Below, one piece after another: positions 54,954-63,983 of a stretch of DNA of 64,000 nt. Every line of letters begins with the position of its first letter. Position 1 is the first letter of the stretch. The stretch covers positions 46,095 to 110,094 of the forward strand of contig MGZB01000028.1 of the NCBI GenBank assembly GCA_001801995.1, written 5' to 3'. Below the pieces are notes generated by a model. That model was not told where the DNA came from and did not search any database. It saw nothing but the letters and a program-made list of their open reading frames with translations. The translations under genes were made by a program, and so were the position numbers. This DNA comes from Gammaproteobacteria bacterium RIFOXYD12_FULL_61_37. GTDB lineage: Bacteria > Pseudomonadota > Gammaproteobacteria > Chromatiales > Chromatiaceae.

Positions 54954-56614
54954 TTTCGGCTGTTGCCCAATCGAAAGCCCTTGGCCCGCTTCATTGCGAA
55001 GACATGGTAGTACGGATGTCCGCCGGCAAACCAGGCGGCGACCTCGTTCGCCTTATGCGATAGCACGGTCCTGTTCGATTGCAGAAATTCATCCAGTCCG
55101 GCGTAGATTTCATCCTGCCGGGAATCATCAAGGAAGAGGCAGTCATCGTGCCAATCTGGAACACAAAAAGCCCAGCCGGCGAACAGCTCCGCCTTCCCCC
55201 GATTGACAGCCGGATCATGCCCCTGCCACCAGGCCGTCTGCAGCTTGGAAAGATAATCCTCGCGATCTGTCGCGTGAACGACGAAACCGGCATGGCCGTA
55301 CCAGCCCGCGTAGGGAACCAGGACGGGGATTGACTGTGATGTTGCCTCGATGCCGATGGTGCCGTGGCAGGTCACGATGCCATCAAGCGAACGCATCAGG
55401 TCGAGTCCGTTCCAACTCTTGTCCGCCAGACGGATGTGCGGCATGTTGATTGCCTCCACGAGATCCTCCAGGCGCTGGCCATTGATCTTGTCATACCAGT
55501 CGTCACAGGGGTGCGCCTTGAAGAGCCAATTGACTTCCGGGCGTGCTTTCGCGACATCGAGCGTCGCTTCTATCCAATCCAGGAAATCACGAAAGCCATG
55601 AAGGCCGCTGGCATGCGGATAGTCGAACCAGTTGGAGTTGTAGATTCCGATCGTCGGCCTCGACGCGTCCCAGCCGAACCGGCCGGCCATTTGCTCGCGG
55701 GTTATCGGACCCTGCCGGCGCTGATAGGCGTAGATCGCGCCGACATCGGTAGTTCTGCCACCCAGCCGGGCAGCCAGTTGCTGCGCGCCGAGATTCCTCA
55801 AGCCCGCAGCCATCGTCTCCGGCATGCCGGCAATTTCATGGATGGACGGCCGCTCGGGATACATTAATAGATCGGTTGGCGCCTTCAGGCGGAAAAACTT
55901 CGTGTGCCCGAAGTCGCCATACAGGGTCAGAACGGGTATGCCGTGCCGAATGGCCGCCCAGGCAATTGCCCCGTATGTATAGTCAAGCGCGTGGCTCAGT
56001 ATGACAAGGTCGAAATTCCCGCCAGCCACGATGGCATCCGCGGCTTCCAGCCCGGCTAGTGCTTCAGCGAGGTACCCAGGAAGGTTCGGATCGGCAACAT
56101 CGACCGTCGCACGCCGCTGGCGCTTCAGCACGCCGTCAAAGAACACCTGGGGCGGGAAATCATGCGGCAGCGAAATGTCCATCAAGTCGTCGGCGGATTC
56201 GATGCCCTGCAGCAACGCCCTCGCCCGACCGAGGTGCCGGCCGGGCCGCGATGCCCTATGCAAGTCAACCATTTCCGAAATACCAAACGCCGAGAACGCA
56301 CTCCTGGACCGCTTGCGCGAATACTGCCCGAGCATGCCGACCTCGACCGCGCCATCGAGTGCGAGTGCCCGACGCACGATGGCGAACCGTGTCCAATAGT
56401 TGGCGTTGTCCCAAGTGCCGTCAATCAGGACTTTTCGGGCAGCGGGCACCGCATTAGCATCATGCTGGCGGGAAAACGCATTCAACTGCGCGAGCCCGGC
56501 GGCCCTTGTCGCGGCAACCGACCGCCTGTCGGGCATCATGGACGATACCGCTGCCTGGACACCCGCAACGGCAGTGCGGGCCAGACCCAATATTTTGGAA
56601 AAATGCCGTGACAT
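54950..56614 (-). CDS. Putative nonulosonate/capsule-type GT-B glycosyltransferase
   Basis: A 554-residue protein without a clear named family. The C-terminal half resembles capsule polysaccharide transferases: FKAHPCDDWYDK, then HGTIGIEATSQSIPVLVPYAGWYG, the segment that binds CMP or UDP sugars in KpsC/KpsS-like enzymes. YGDFGHTKFFRL lies in the N-terminal half. It sits between pseC and pseF, so a transfer of CMP-pseudaminic acid is an attractive but unproven role. It overlaps pseF by 4 nt. Confidence 0.7.
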   Translation of the reverse strand: MSRHFSKILGLARTAVAGVQAAVSSMMPDRRSVAATRAAGLAQLNAFSRQHDANAVPAARKVLIDGTWDNANYWTRFAIVRRALALDGAVEVGMLGQYSRKRSRSAFSAFGISEMVDLHRASRPGRHLGRARALLQGIESADDLMDISLPHDFPPQVFFDGVLKRQRRATVDVADPNLPGYLAEALAGLEAADAIVAGGNFDLVILSHALDYTYGAIAWAAIRHGIPVLTLYGDFGHTKFFRLKAPTDLLMYPERPSIHEIAGMPETMAAGLRNLGAQQLAARLGGRTTDVGAIYAYQRRQGPITREQMAGRFGWDASRPTIGIYNSNWFDYPHASGLHGFRDFLDWIEATLDVAKARPEVNWLFKAHPCDDWYDKINGQRLEDLVEAINMPHIRLADKSWNGLDLMRSLDGIVTCHGTIGIEATSQSIPVLVPYAGWYGHAGFVVHATDREDYLSKLQTAWWQGHDPAVNRGKAELFAGWAFCVPDWHDDCLFLDDSRQDEIYAGLDEFLQSNRTVLSHKANEVAAWFAGGHPYYHVFAMKRAKGFRLGNSRK

Positions 56615-56628
56615 AATCGCCGAAATCG

Positions 56629-57780
56629 CTATCCAGCCTTGACGGCCTCGGCCAGGGCATCGACAACCGCATCCAGGTCAGCGGCCGAAAGCCTGGGATG
56701 TAGCGGCAGGGTGATCGCCTCCGCGCCGTGAGCCTCCGCATGCGGAAACTGCCCTGGAGCAAAACCCAGTCGGCGATAGTATGGCTGTAGGTGGACCGGT
56801 GTGTAATGCACGTTGACGCCAATGCCGGCGTTCAGCATGGCATTGAACACAGCCAGCCGGTCGGAAGCCGCCACTCGAACGACGTACAGGTGCCAGGCCG
56901 AACTGCGATTGTCGGCGCGCTGCGGACGTCTCAAGGGGAATTGCGCAAGGCGGGAATCGTACTGCCGCACGAGCGCCTCTCGCCGCTCCACGTACCCGGC
57001 CAGCCGGGCCATCTGACTGGTCCCCAGTGCGGCCTGTATGTCGGTTATCCGGTAGTTGAAACCTAGAGCGATCTGCTGGTAGTACCAGGGCCCATCAGGG
57101 GGCTGTGACATCAGGGCTGCATCGCGGGTAATTCCGTGGCTGCGCAGCAATGCCATGTCTGCCGCCAGACTGGCATCGTTGGTGACGGCCACGCCTCCTT
57201 CGCCGGTCGTGACGATCTTGACTGGATGGAAGCTGAACACTGTGATATCGGAGTATCGGCAGTTGCCTACTGGCTCGCCCCGAAAGCTGGCGCCAATGGC
57301 GTGTGAGGCGTCTTCGATGATGCGAAAGCCGTACCGCTGCCCAAGTGCGTGGATGGCCTCCATGTCGCATGGCTGCCCGCACATGTGCACCGGTACCAGG
57401 ACCTTTGGCAGGGTACCTGACATTTCGGCTGATTCGAGCTTCGCCACCAGATGTTCGACACTCAGGTTGTAGGTCAGCGGGTCGATGTCCACAAAGTCCA
57501 CCTGAGCGCCGCAATAGAGTCCGCAGTTGGCCGAAGCGACAAAGGTGATCGGTGTCGTCCAGAGCCGGTCGCCGGGGCCGAGGCCGAGTGCCATGCAGGC
57601 AATGTGCAATGCAGACGTCGCACTATTGGTCGCCACAGCATGAGCCACGCCACAGTGGGCTGCAACGGCCTGCTCGAACCCGGGAACTGCCGGCCCCTGG
57701 GTCAGGAAATCAGAGCGCAGGACGGCTTCGACCGCGCGGATGTCGTCGTCGGTGATGTCCTGGCGACCGTAGGGAATCAT
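56629..57780 (-). CDS. pseC: UDP-4-amino-4,6-dideoxy-N-acetyl-beta-L-altrosamine transaminase
   Basis: A 383-residue PLP aminotransferase, second step of pseudaminic acid synthesis. It begins IPYGRQDITDDDIRAV, typical of PseC, with TNSATSALHIACMALG for cofactor binding, EDASHAIGA, and the Schiff-base lysine K188 in FHPVKIVTTGEGG. Its ATG shares a base with the pseB stop (TGATG). Confidence 0.96.
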   Translation of the reverse strand: MIPYGRQDITDDDIRAVEAVLRSDFLTQGPAVPGFEQAVAAHCGVAHAVATNSATSALHIACMALGLGPGDRLWTTPITFVASANCGLYCGAQVDFVDIDPLTYNLSVEHLVAKLESAEMSGTLPKVLVPVHMCGQPCDMEAIHALGQRYGFRIIEDASHAIGASFRGEPVGNCRYSDITVFSFHPVKIVTTGEGGVAVTNDASLAADMALLRSHGITRDAALMSQPPDGPWYYQQIALGFNYRITDIQAALGTSQMARLAGYVERREALVRQYDSRLAQFPLRRPQRADNRSSAWHLYVVRVAASDRLAVFNAMLNAGIGVNVHYTPVHLQPYYRRLGFAPGQFPHAEAHGAEAITLPLHPRLSAADLDAVVDALAEAVKAG

Positions 57781-58778
57781 CAGATTCGGCCTATTTTTTC
57801 GCGATTGGACTCGATCCAGGCCGCTAGGGCTTCAATGCTCATCCATTCCGGATTGTTGTCAGAACAGTAGCTGAAGTCGGCCAGTACGGGCCTGCCCCCG
57901 CTGATTCGCTCCGGATCCTGACTCCAGTTGTGGATCGCCGGCAGGACCTTGTAGTGTCCTTCGTACTCGTAGGTATGCGCCGCGTCCTCCTGGCTGATCA
58001 TCTGCTCGTGCAACTTCTCACCCGGCCGTATGCCGACGACTTCGTGCCGGGCACCAGGATCAACGGCCAGGGCGATGTCCGTGACCTTCATGGATGGAAT
58101 CTTCTTGACGTAGATTTCGCCGCCGATCATGTCGTCGAAGGCATGCCAGACGAGTTCCACCCCTTGTTCGAGGGTAATCATGAACCGGGTCATTCGCGGG
58201 TCGGTGATCGGTAGCGCGCCCTTTCCCCGCTGGGTGAGGAAGAACGGAATTACGGAACCACGGGACCCCATGACGTTGCCGTAGCGGACCACGGCAAAGC
58301 GGGTGTCGCGATTGCCCGAATAGGAGTTACCGGCGATGAAGAGTTTGTCGGAGGCGAGCTTGGTTGCGCCGTAGAGATTCGCCGGGCTGCTGGCCTTGTC
58401 GGTAGACAGGGCAACCACACGCTTGACACCACGATCGATACAGACATCGATCAGGTTCATGGCGCCCATGATGTTGGTCTTGACGCACTCGAACGGGTTG
58501 TACTCCGCTGTCGGCACGATCTTGGTTGCGGCGGCGTGCACCACATAGTCGATCCCGTCGAGGGCACGGGCCAGCCGGTCCTTGTCGCGGACGTCACCGA
58601 TGAAGAAGCGAACACGCGGGTCGGCGGCGTAAAGCTTCGCCATTTCCCACTGCTTCATTTCGTCCCGGGAAAAGATCACAAGCCGATGGGGATTGTAGCG
58701 AGCCAGGGTCATAGGTACGAAACTGTGCCCAAAGGAACCGGTACCCCCGGTAACCAATATTGATGAGTTCTTCAGCAT
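57780..58778 (-). CDS. pseB: UDP-GlcNAc 4,6-dehydratase (inverting)
   Basis: A 332-residue SDR that converts UDP-GlcNAc to the 5-inverted 4-keto-6-deoxy sugar, the first committed step to pseudaminic acid. The NADP loop is VTGGTGSFGHSF (9-20), HAAATKIVPTAEYNP is family-specific, and catalysis involves STDKA and YGATK, with a true Tyr unlike the WbpM-type enzyme at 20641. TYEYEGHYKVLP near the C terminus is also typical. The 36-bp gap to gmd shows no element. Confidence 0.96.
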   Translation of the reverse strand: MLKNSSILVTGGTGSFGHSFVPMTLARYNPHRLVIFSRDEMKQWEMAKLYAADPRVRFFIGDVRDKDRLARALDGIDYVVHAAATKIVPTAEYNPFECVKTNIMGAMNLIDVCIDRGVKRVVALSTDKASSPANLYGATKLASDKLFIAGNSYSGNRDTRFAVVRYGNVMGSRGSVIPFFLTQRGKGALPITDPRMTRFMITLEQGVELVWHAFDDMIGGEIYVKKIPSMKVTDIALAVDPGARHEVVGIRPGEKLHEQMISQEDAAHTYEYEGHYKVLPAIHNWSQDPERISGGRPVLADFSYCSDNNPEWMSIEALAAWIESNREKIGRI

Positions 58779-58814
58779 GTCTGTCTTTGATTGTCCGGCA
58801 ATAGCTACGGAAAC

Positions 58815-59903
58815 CTATTCGTGATAATCCATGGCCTTGTAGCCGTGCTTCTTGATCAGTTCGTCGCGTTCTGCGGACTTGAGGTCCTCGCTCACCATCT
58901 CGGCTACAAGTTCGTCGAAGGTGATTTTTGGAATCCAGCCGAGTTTTTCCTTTGCCTTGGTCGGGTCGCCGAGCAAGGTTTCGACTTCGGTGGGGCGAAA
59001 GTAGCGGGGATCGACGGCGACAATGACTTTGCCGTTGGCGTCGTAGCCTTTCTCGTCAACGCACTGCCCTTCCCATCGGATCTGCATGCCGAGCTCCTTG
59101 GCGGCAGCATTGACGAAGTCACGCACGCTGTATTGCGCGCCGGTAGCGATGACGAAGTCTTCGGGTTTGTCCTGCTGGAGCATGAGCCACTGCATTTCGA
59201 CGTAGTCCCTTGCATGGCCCCAGTCGCGCTTGGCATCCATATTGCCCAGATAAAGGCAATCCTGCAGGCCGAGCTTGATGCGGGCCAGGGCGCGGGTGAT
59301 CTTGCGGGTGACGAAGGTTTCGCCGCGAATCGGGGATTCGTGGTTGAAGAGGATGCCATTGCAAGCGTAGATGCCGTAGGCTTCGCGGTAGTTCACGACA
59401 ATCCAGTAGCCGTACATCTTGGCGACAGCGTAGGGGCTGCGAGGGTAGAAGGGGGTGGTTTCCTTCTGGGGAATTTCCTGGGCGAGGCCGAAGAGTTCGG
59501 AGGTGCTGGCCTGGTAGAAGCGGGTTTTCTTTTCGAGACCGAGGATGCGGATGGCTTCGAGCAGGCGCAGGACGCCAAGGGCGTCGGAGTTAGCCGTGTA
59601 TTCGGGTTCTTCGAAGGAGACGGCAACGTGGCTCTGGGCGGCCAGATTATAAATCTCGTCGGGCTGCACTTGCTGGATGATGCGCACCAGCGAGGAGGCG
59701 TCGGTCATGTCGCCGTGGTGAAGGAAGAAGCGGACACCTTTTTCGTGGCGATCCTGGTAGAGGTGGTCAATGCGGTCGGTGTTGAAGAGCGAGGTGCGGC
59801 GCTTCAAACCATGGACTTCGTAGCCTTTGTCGAGCAGCAGTTCGGCAAGGTAGGCGCCATCCTGTCCCGTGATGCCGGTAATCAACGCGACTTTCTGCTT
59901 CAT
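58815..59903 (-). CDS. gmd: GDP-mannose 4,6-dehydratase
   Basis: A 362-residue SDR making GDP-4-keto-6-deoxymannose. Canonical features are [29 protein letters not shown] (the RRTS site that contacts NADP of a neighbouring subunit), [20 protein letters not shown] and YAVAK. With fcl (19 bp downstream in position, upstream in transcription) it makes GDP-L-fucose. Complete and typical in length. Confidence 0.97.
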   Translation of the reverse strand: MKQKVALITGITGQDGAYLAELLLDKGYEVHGLKRRTSLFNTDRIDHLYQDRHEKGVRFFLHHGDMTDASSLVRIIQQVQPDEIYNLAAQSHVAVSFEEPEYTANSDALGVLRLLEAIRILGLEKKTRFYQASTSELFGLAQEIPQKETTPFYPRSPYAVAKMYGYWIVVNYREAYGIYACNGILFNHESPIRGETFVTRKITRALARIKLGLQDCLYLGNMDAKRDWGHARDYVEMQWLMLQQDKPEDFVIATGAQYSVRDFVNAAAKELGMQIRWEGQCVDEKGYDANGKVIVAVDPRYFRPTEVETLLGDPTKAKEKLGWIPKITFDELVAEMVSEDLKSAERDELIKKHGYKAMDYHE

Positions 59904-59922
59904 CGAGCCAATCCTTTTCTTG

Positions 59923-60897
59923 TCATTGCGTTCTGCTCAGGAAATCTTGATAGGCCAGAGCAAGCCCTTTCTCCATGCCTACTTTCGCCTGCCAACCCAG
60001 TGCATTGAGCCGCGAACTGTCCATCAGTTTGCGCGGGGTGCCATCGGGCTTGCTCGGGTCGAGGACGATCTTGCCACGATAGCCTACCGTCTTGCCCACG
60101 GCTTCGGCGAGTTCGCGGATGGTGAGGTCCTGACCGCAGCCCACGTTGATGTGGCTCAACATGGGATGGGTGTGCGCCGCGTAGGTCGCCTTGTTGAGGT
60201 TCATAACATGCACGCAGGCGGCGGCCATGTCGTCGATGTAGAGAAATTCGCGCCGGGGCGTGCCGGTGCCCCAAATGGCCACCGAGGTCGCGCCATGAGC
60301 CTTTGCCTCGTGAAAGCGGCTGATCAGGGCCGGGATGACGTGAGAGTTTTCCGGATGGTAGTTGTCGCCGGGGCCATAGAGGTTGGTGGGCATGACGCTA
60401 CGGTAGTCGATGCCTTGGCTCTCACCGTACTGGCGGTTGTAGCTCTCGCAGAGTTTGATGCCGGCGATCTTGGCGAGGGCGTAGGGTTCGTTGGTGGGCT
60501 CCAGCACGCCAGTAAGCAGTGCATCCTCGCGCATGGGCTGCGGCGCGAGCTTGGGGTAGATGCAACTGGAACCAAGAAACAGCAGTTTCTTCACCCCGTT
60601 GCGAAAGGCCGCGTTGATGACATTTGCCTGGATCATCAGGTTGTCGTATAGGAACTCGGCCGGGTAGGTGTTGTTGGCATGGATACCGCCCACCTTGGCT
60701 GCGGCCAGGTAGACCTGGTCGGGTTTTTCTGCATCGAAGAACTGGCGCACAACCGCCTGATCGGTGAGGTCCAGTTCCGCGTGCGTCCGGGTGACGATGC
60801 GTACGGCCGGGTGGCCATGGGCCAGCAAGTGGCGAACGATGGCCGATCCCACCATGCCTTGATGGCCGGCGACGTAAATTTTGGGTGGGGTGCTCAT
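59923..60897 (-). CDS. fcl: GDP-L-fucose synthase
   Basis: A 324-residue bifunctional epimerase/reductase. Visible are [16 protein letters not shown] at the NADP site, [26 protein letters not shown] and YALAK with catalytic Tyr and Lys, and [12 protein letters not shown]. It acts on the gmd product. It overlaps manC by 4 nt and therefore belongs to a manC-fcl-gmd module. Confidence 0.97.
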   Translation of the reverse strand: MSTPPKIYVAGHQGMVGSAIVRHLLAHGHPAVRIVTRTHAELDLTDQAVVRQFFDAEKPDQVYLAAAKVGGIHANNTYPAEFLYDNLMIQANVINAAFRNGVKKLLFLGSSCIYPKLAPQPMREDALLTGVLEPTNEPYALAKIAGIKLCESYNRQYGESQGIDYRSVMPTNLYGPGDNYHPENSHVIPALISRFHEAKAHGATSVAIWGTGTPRREFLYIDDMAAACVHVMNLNKATYAAHTHPMLSHINVGCGQDLTIRELAEAVGKTVGYRGKIVLDPSKPDGTPRKLMDSSRLNALGWQAKVGMEKGLALAYQDFLSRTQ

Positions 60898-62348
60898 TTT
60901 TCGCTGCGCCCGTAGTGGTCTTCAAAACGGTTGATGTCATCTTCGCCCAAATAGCTGCCCGATTGCACCTCGATGATTTCCAGCGGAAGGGTACCGGGGT
61001 TGGCAAGGCGATGAATCTCGCCCAGTGGGATATAGGTAGACTGGTTTTCGGTCAGGAGAATGGTTTTGTCGCCGTTGGTGATTTCGGCGGTGCCCTTGAC
61101 GACCACCCAGTGCTCGGCGCGGTGGTGGTGTTTTTGCAAACTGAGGCTGGCACCAGGCTTGACCTGAATGCGTTTAACCTTGAATCGTTCGCCCTCGTCG
61201 ATGCTGTCGTACCATCCCCAAGGGCGATGCACTTTCCGATGCAGGTTGTGCTCTTCACGCTGTTGCTGATTGAGCGCATTGACGATGCGCTTGACGTCCT
61301 GGCTACGGTTCTTGTCGGCGACGAGGACTGCATCAGGGGTTTCGATGACGACGACATCTTCTACTCCCACCAGGCTGACCAGGCGGCTGGTGGCATGAAC
61401 GAGGGTGTTGTGGCTGTCGGTGACGAGCACATCGCCGTAATGGGCATTTCCAGCGGCATCTTTGGGCAGCACGTTCCACACGGCATCCCAGGCACCCAGA
61501 TCGTTCCAGCCAGCATCCAGTGGGACCATCGTGATCGGGAAGGCACTGCCGGGGCAATGTTCCATGACGGCGTAGTCGATGGATTCGGCGGGGATGGTGG
61601 CAAATTCGGTTTTGCCGGGGCGGATGAAGGCGGCATCGGTACTGCGTTTTTCCCAGGCGTGTCGGGTGGTTTTGGCGATGTCGGGGCAAAAGCCCTCAAC
61701 TGCTTTGAGCCAGACAGAGGCCTTGAGCACGAACATGCCGGCATTCCAGTAATAGCCGCCTTCGTTGAGGTAGTTTTGGGCGGTAGCGGCATCGGGCTTT
61801 TCTACAAAGCGCTCAACGCGAAAGGTTGGCGCTGGCGAGACGGCACTGGCGGTGGTCTTGATGTAGCCATAGCCTGTTTCCGGGCGATCCGGCGTGATGC
61901 CCAGGATAACGATGTGGCCAGTCTCTGCTTCGCGGATAGCAGTCTGCATGGCCTGGGTAAAGGCAGCGGGAACGGCCACGGTCTGGTCTGCGGGCGTCAC
62001 GACCAAAACGGGATCGATTCCACCCTCGAGTGCATGCAGTGCTGCCAGGGTAAGGGCAGGTGCGGTGTTACGGCCAATCGGCTCTAGCAATAGCCCGGCG
62101 GCCTGGATGCCGATTTCGCGCAATTGCTCCAGCGCGAGAAAACGATGCTCTTCGCCCGTAACAACAAATGGGGTAGCAACGGCAATTGAACCAAGATCAG
62201 TCAATCGTTTGGCGGCGAGTTGAAACAGGCTTTCAGTGCCCGTCAAACAAAGAAACTGCTTGGGGAAACCGGTACGAGAAAGGGGCCAAAGACGAGTTCC
62301 AGAGCCACCACACAAAATAACAGGCTGTATTTTGGTCTGATCAGTCAT
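60894..62348 (-). CDS. manC: Bifunctional mannose-1-phosphate guanylyltransferase/mannose-6-phosphate isomerase
   Basis: A 484-residue two-domain protein. The N-terminal guanylyltransferase has [14 protein letters not shown] (about 12-25) and the sugar-binding FVEKP; the C-terminal cupin isomerase has [14 protein letters not shown] as metal site. It makes GDP-mannose for gmd/fcl. Its start shares one base with the galE stop (TGATG). Confidence 0.97.
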   Translation of the reverse strand: MTDQTKIQPVILCGGSGTRLWPLSRTGFPKQFLCLTGTESLFQLAAKRLTDLGSIAVATPFVVTGEEHRFLALEQLREIGIQAAGLLLEPIGRNTAPALTLAALHALEGGIDPVLVVTPADQTVAVPAAFTQAMQTAIREAETGHIVILGITPDRPETGYGYIKTTASAVSPAPTFRVERFVEKPDAATAQNYLNEGGYYWNAGMFVLKASVWLKAVEGFCPDIAKTTRHAWEKRSTDAAFIRPGKTEFATIPAESIDYAVMEHCPGSAFPITMVPLDAGWNDLGAWDAVWNVLPKDAAGNAHYGDVLVTDSHNTLVHATSRLVSLVGVEDVVVIETPDAVLVADKNRSQDVKRIVNALNQQQREEHNLHRKVHRPWGWYDSIDEGERFKVKRIQVKPGASLSLQKHHHRAEHWVVVKGTAEITNGDKTILLTENQSTYIPLGEIHRLANPGTLPLEIIEVQSGSYLGEDDINRFEDHYGRSEK

Positions 62349-63358
62349 CAGGAACCACCCAATTCAACGGACTGCTGGAATCGCCATGTGCTTGCGCACA
62401 TATCATCCAATGAGCGCCTGGCTGTCCACTTAAATAGCTCACCAGCCCTTTTAGGATTGGCATAACATTCAGCTACATCACCAGCACGGCGGGATGTCAT
62501 ACGATACGGCACTTTGCGGCTAGACGCCCTTTCAAATGCGCCTACCATCTCAAGCACGCTGTAACCTTTTCCTGTTCCCAGATTGATGGCATGCCACCCA
62601 GTGGTTTTAGTCAGAAAATCCAATGCAGCCGCATGCCCCTCAGCCAAGTCCATGACATGGATGTAGTCCCGCACACCGGTACCGTCATTGGTTGGGTAGT
62701 CATCACCAAAGACGCCCAATTCGGAACGCTGACCCGCAGCAACTTGTGCGATGTAAGGCATCAGATTGTTCGGCAACCCGTTGGGATTCTCACCAATGAG
62801 ACCGCTTTGATGCGCTCCTACTGGATTGAAATAGCGCAGACAAGCAATCCGCCACCCGTGATCTGATGATGCAACGTCTTTCAACATCTCTTCGATGTAC
62901 AGTTTGCTGCGGCCATAGGGGTTGGTGGCGCTGGTTGGATGGTTTTCGTCCAAAGGGAGGTACTGCGGTTGACCGTAAACGGTCGCACTGCTGCTAAAAA
63001 CCAGTGACTTGACTTGCTGTGCCTGCATGGCCTGCAGCAGACTGATCGTGCCTTGCACATTGTTAGCGTAGTAATCGACTGGCTTTGCAACAGACTCGCC
63101 AACCGCCTTTAGTCCTGCGAAATGAATGACAGCATCCATGCTGTGGGATGCGAGCGTATTTCTGAGCAACTCGGTATCGCGCACATCGCCCCTGACAAAG
63201 GGAAAGTCTTGACCAACGATCTGGGCAATCTTTTCAAGCACTGCATCACTGCTGTTTGACAAGTTGTCATACAGGACAACTTCATGACCTAACTGCGACA
63301 GTACGACCGCCGTGTGGCTACCAATGTAACCTGTCCCGCCGGTGAGGAGGACGTTCAT
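62348..63358 (-). CDS. galE: UDP-glucose 4-epimerase
   Basis: A 336-residue SDR interconverting UDP-glucose and UDP-galactose (and possibly the GlcNAc forms). It has LTGGTGYIGSHTAVVL, FSSSATVYG, YGRSK and the usual GalE ending. ATG 63358 overlaps the regulator stop by 4 nt, so a longer in-frame start at 63385 is not needed. The gene looks less GC-rich than most of the locus. Confidence 0.96.
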   Translation of the reverse strand: MNVLLTGGTGYIGSHTAVVLSQLGHEVVLYDNLSNSSDAVLEKIAQIVGQDFPFVRGDVRDTELLRNTLASHSMDAVIHFAGLKAVGESVAKPVDYYANNVQGTISLLQAMQAQQVKSLVFSSSATVYGQPQYLPLDENHPTSATNPYGRSKLYIEEMLKDVASSDHGWRIACLRYFNPVGAHQSGLIGENPNGLPNNLMPYIAQVAAGQRSELGVFGDDYPTNDGTGVRDYIHVMDLAEGHAAALDFLTKTTGWHAINLGTGKGYSVLEMVGAFERASSRKVPYRMTSRRAGDVAECYANPKRAGELFKWTARRSLDDMCASTWRFQQSVELGGS

Positions 63359-63741
63359 GGGTTCCGTCGCCCTTCTACCGAGCACGCTTCAAATGCAAGC
63401 TCAGACTTCAATTCATCATTCTCGGCCGGAAGCGTTTCATGCTCCGCAGCCTTCCGCTTCAGAACTTCCGCCGTCAGCTTTGACTTCTCAGCTACCCCGG
63501 CTGGCGTGAGCAAATAGGCGTAACGCAGTTTGTTCTTACTCTGGCTGAAGTTCTGCATCTTTATCCAGCCCTTTTCCACCAGGGCCTGGAAACAGAAGTT
63601 GATGCTGCCCAAACCGATGCCCAGTTCCCGCGCCAAAGTACGCTGACTGACCTCTGACCTCTGGTGAAAACGGCGCAAGACTTCGAGCTGGACTTCTTCT
63701 TGGAAACCAAGCAATTTCTGAATGGGGGATACGAGGCTCAA
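63355..63741 (-). CDS. EPS-associated MarR-family winged-helix regulator
   Basis: A 128-residue regulator of the EPS-associated MarR type. The winged helix spans about 14-80 (SQRTLARELGIGLGSINFCFQALVEKG), followed by RYAYLLTPAGVAEKSKL and a C-terminal coiled coil. Genes of this type stand at the head of exopolysaccharide/O-antigen loci. Here it is the first gene after the promoter and the ops element and overlaps galE by 4 nt, so it is co-transcribed with the locus it may control. Confidence 0.9.
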   Translation of the reverse strand: MSLVSPIQKLLGFQEEVQLEVLRRFHQRSEVSQRTLARELGIGLGSINFCFQALVEKGWIKMQNFSQSKNKLRYAYLLTPAGVAEKSKLTAEVLKRKAAEHETLPAENDELKSELAFEACSVEGRRNP

Positions 63742-63752
63742 GGTGATTTAGG

Positions 63753-63764
63753 CACGCTACCGCC
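63753..63764 (-). promoter_or_regulatory. ops element (RfaH recruitment site)
   Basis: On the minus strand the 12 bases read GGCGGTAGCGTG, identical to the ops core of enterobacterial rfa, cps and hemolysin operons. It lies 12 nt before the first gene of the locus and about 100 nt after the predicted promoter, as in known JUMPstart leaders. Ops makes RNA polymerase pause and lets RfaH load from the non-template strand. rfaH itself is not in the window. Confidence 0.85.
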
Positions 63765-63867
63765 ATGCCGTTTCACGATCAGCAAGTGCGGTCTGCGGGG
63801 TCTAACAGGGGGTCCGGAGGGGTAAAATGCGGCAAAGGCAACACCACTCGTTCGACGGGGAAGCGAA

Positions 63868-63896
63868 ATTATGCCACACCGCCATGACTTTGAGAA
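63868..63896 (-). promoter_or_regulatory. Predicted sigma70 promoter of the glycan locus
   Basis: On the minus strand, TTCTCA (-35, 63896-63891) and CATAAT (-10, 63873-63868) are separated by 17 bp, 4/6 and 5/6 matches to consensus. Transcription would begin near 63861 and give a leader of about 120 nt containing the ops element. This is pattern recognition only; no start site data are available. Confidence 0.55.
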
Positions 63897-63930
63897 AATT
63901 TTTTTGCCAAACTTGTTAGCCCAAAGCAGT

Positions 63931-63967
63931 AATGTCCCCTTTGTCCAATTCTAAAATGTCCCCTTTG
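63931..63967. mobile_element. End of an insertion sequence (ISNCY/IS1202-like)
   Basis: AATGTCCCCTTTG occurs at 63931-63943 and again at 63955-63967. Such repeated TGTCCCCTTT sequences are found at the ends of IS1202-group elements. The element would extend to the right beyond the window. The insertion lies about 35 bp upstream of the predicted -35 box of the glycan locus. Confidence 0.55.
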
Positions 63968-63983
63968 GGATCTGAGAGGGACG

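Noticed and set aside
58791..60008. 405-codon open frame on the plus strand
   Set aside because: Exactly antisense to gmd, a clear product of GC-rich codon bias.
60885..62087. 400-codon open frame on the plus strand
   Set aside because: Antisense to manC; no recognisable domains.
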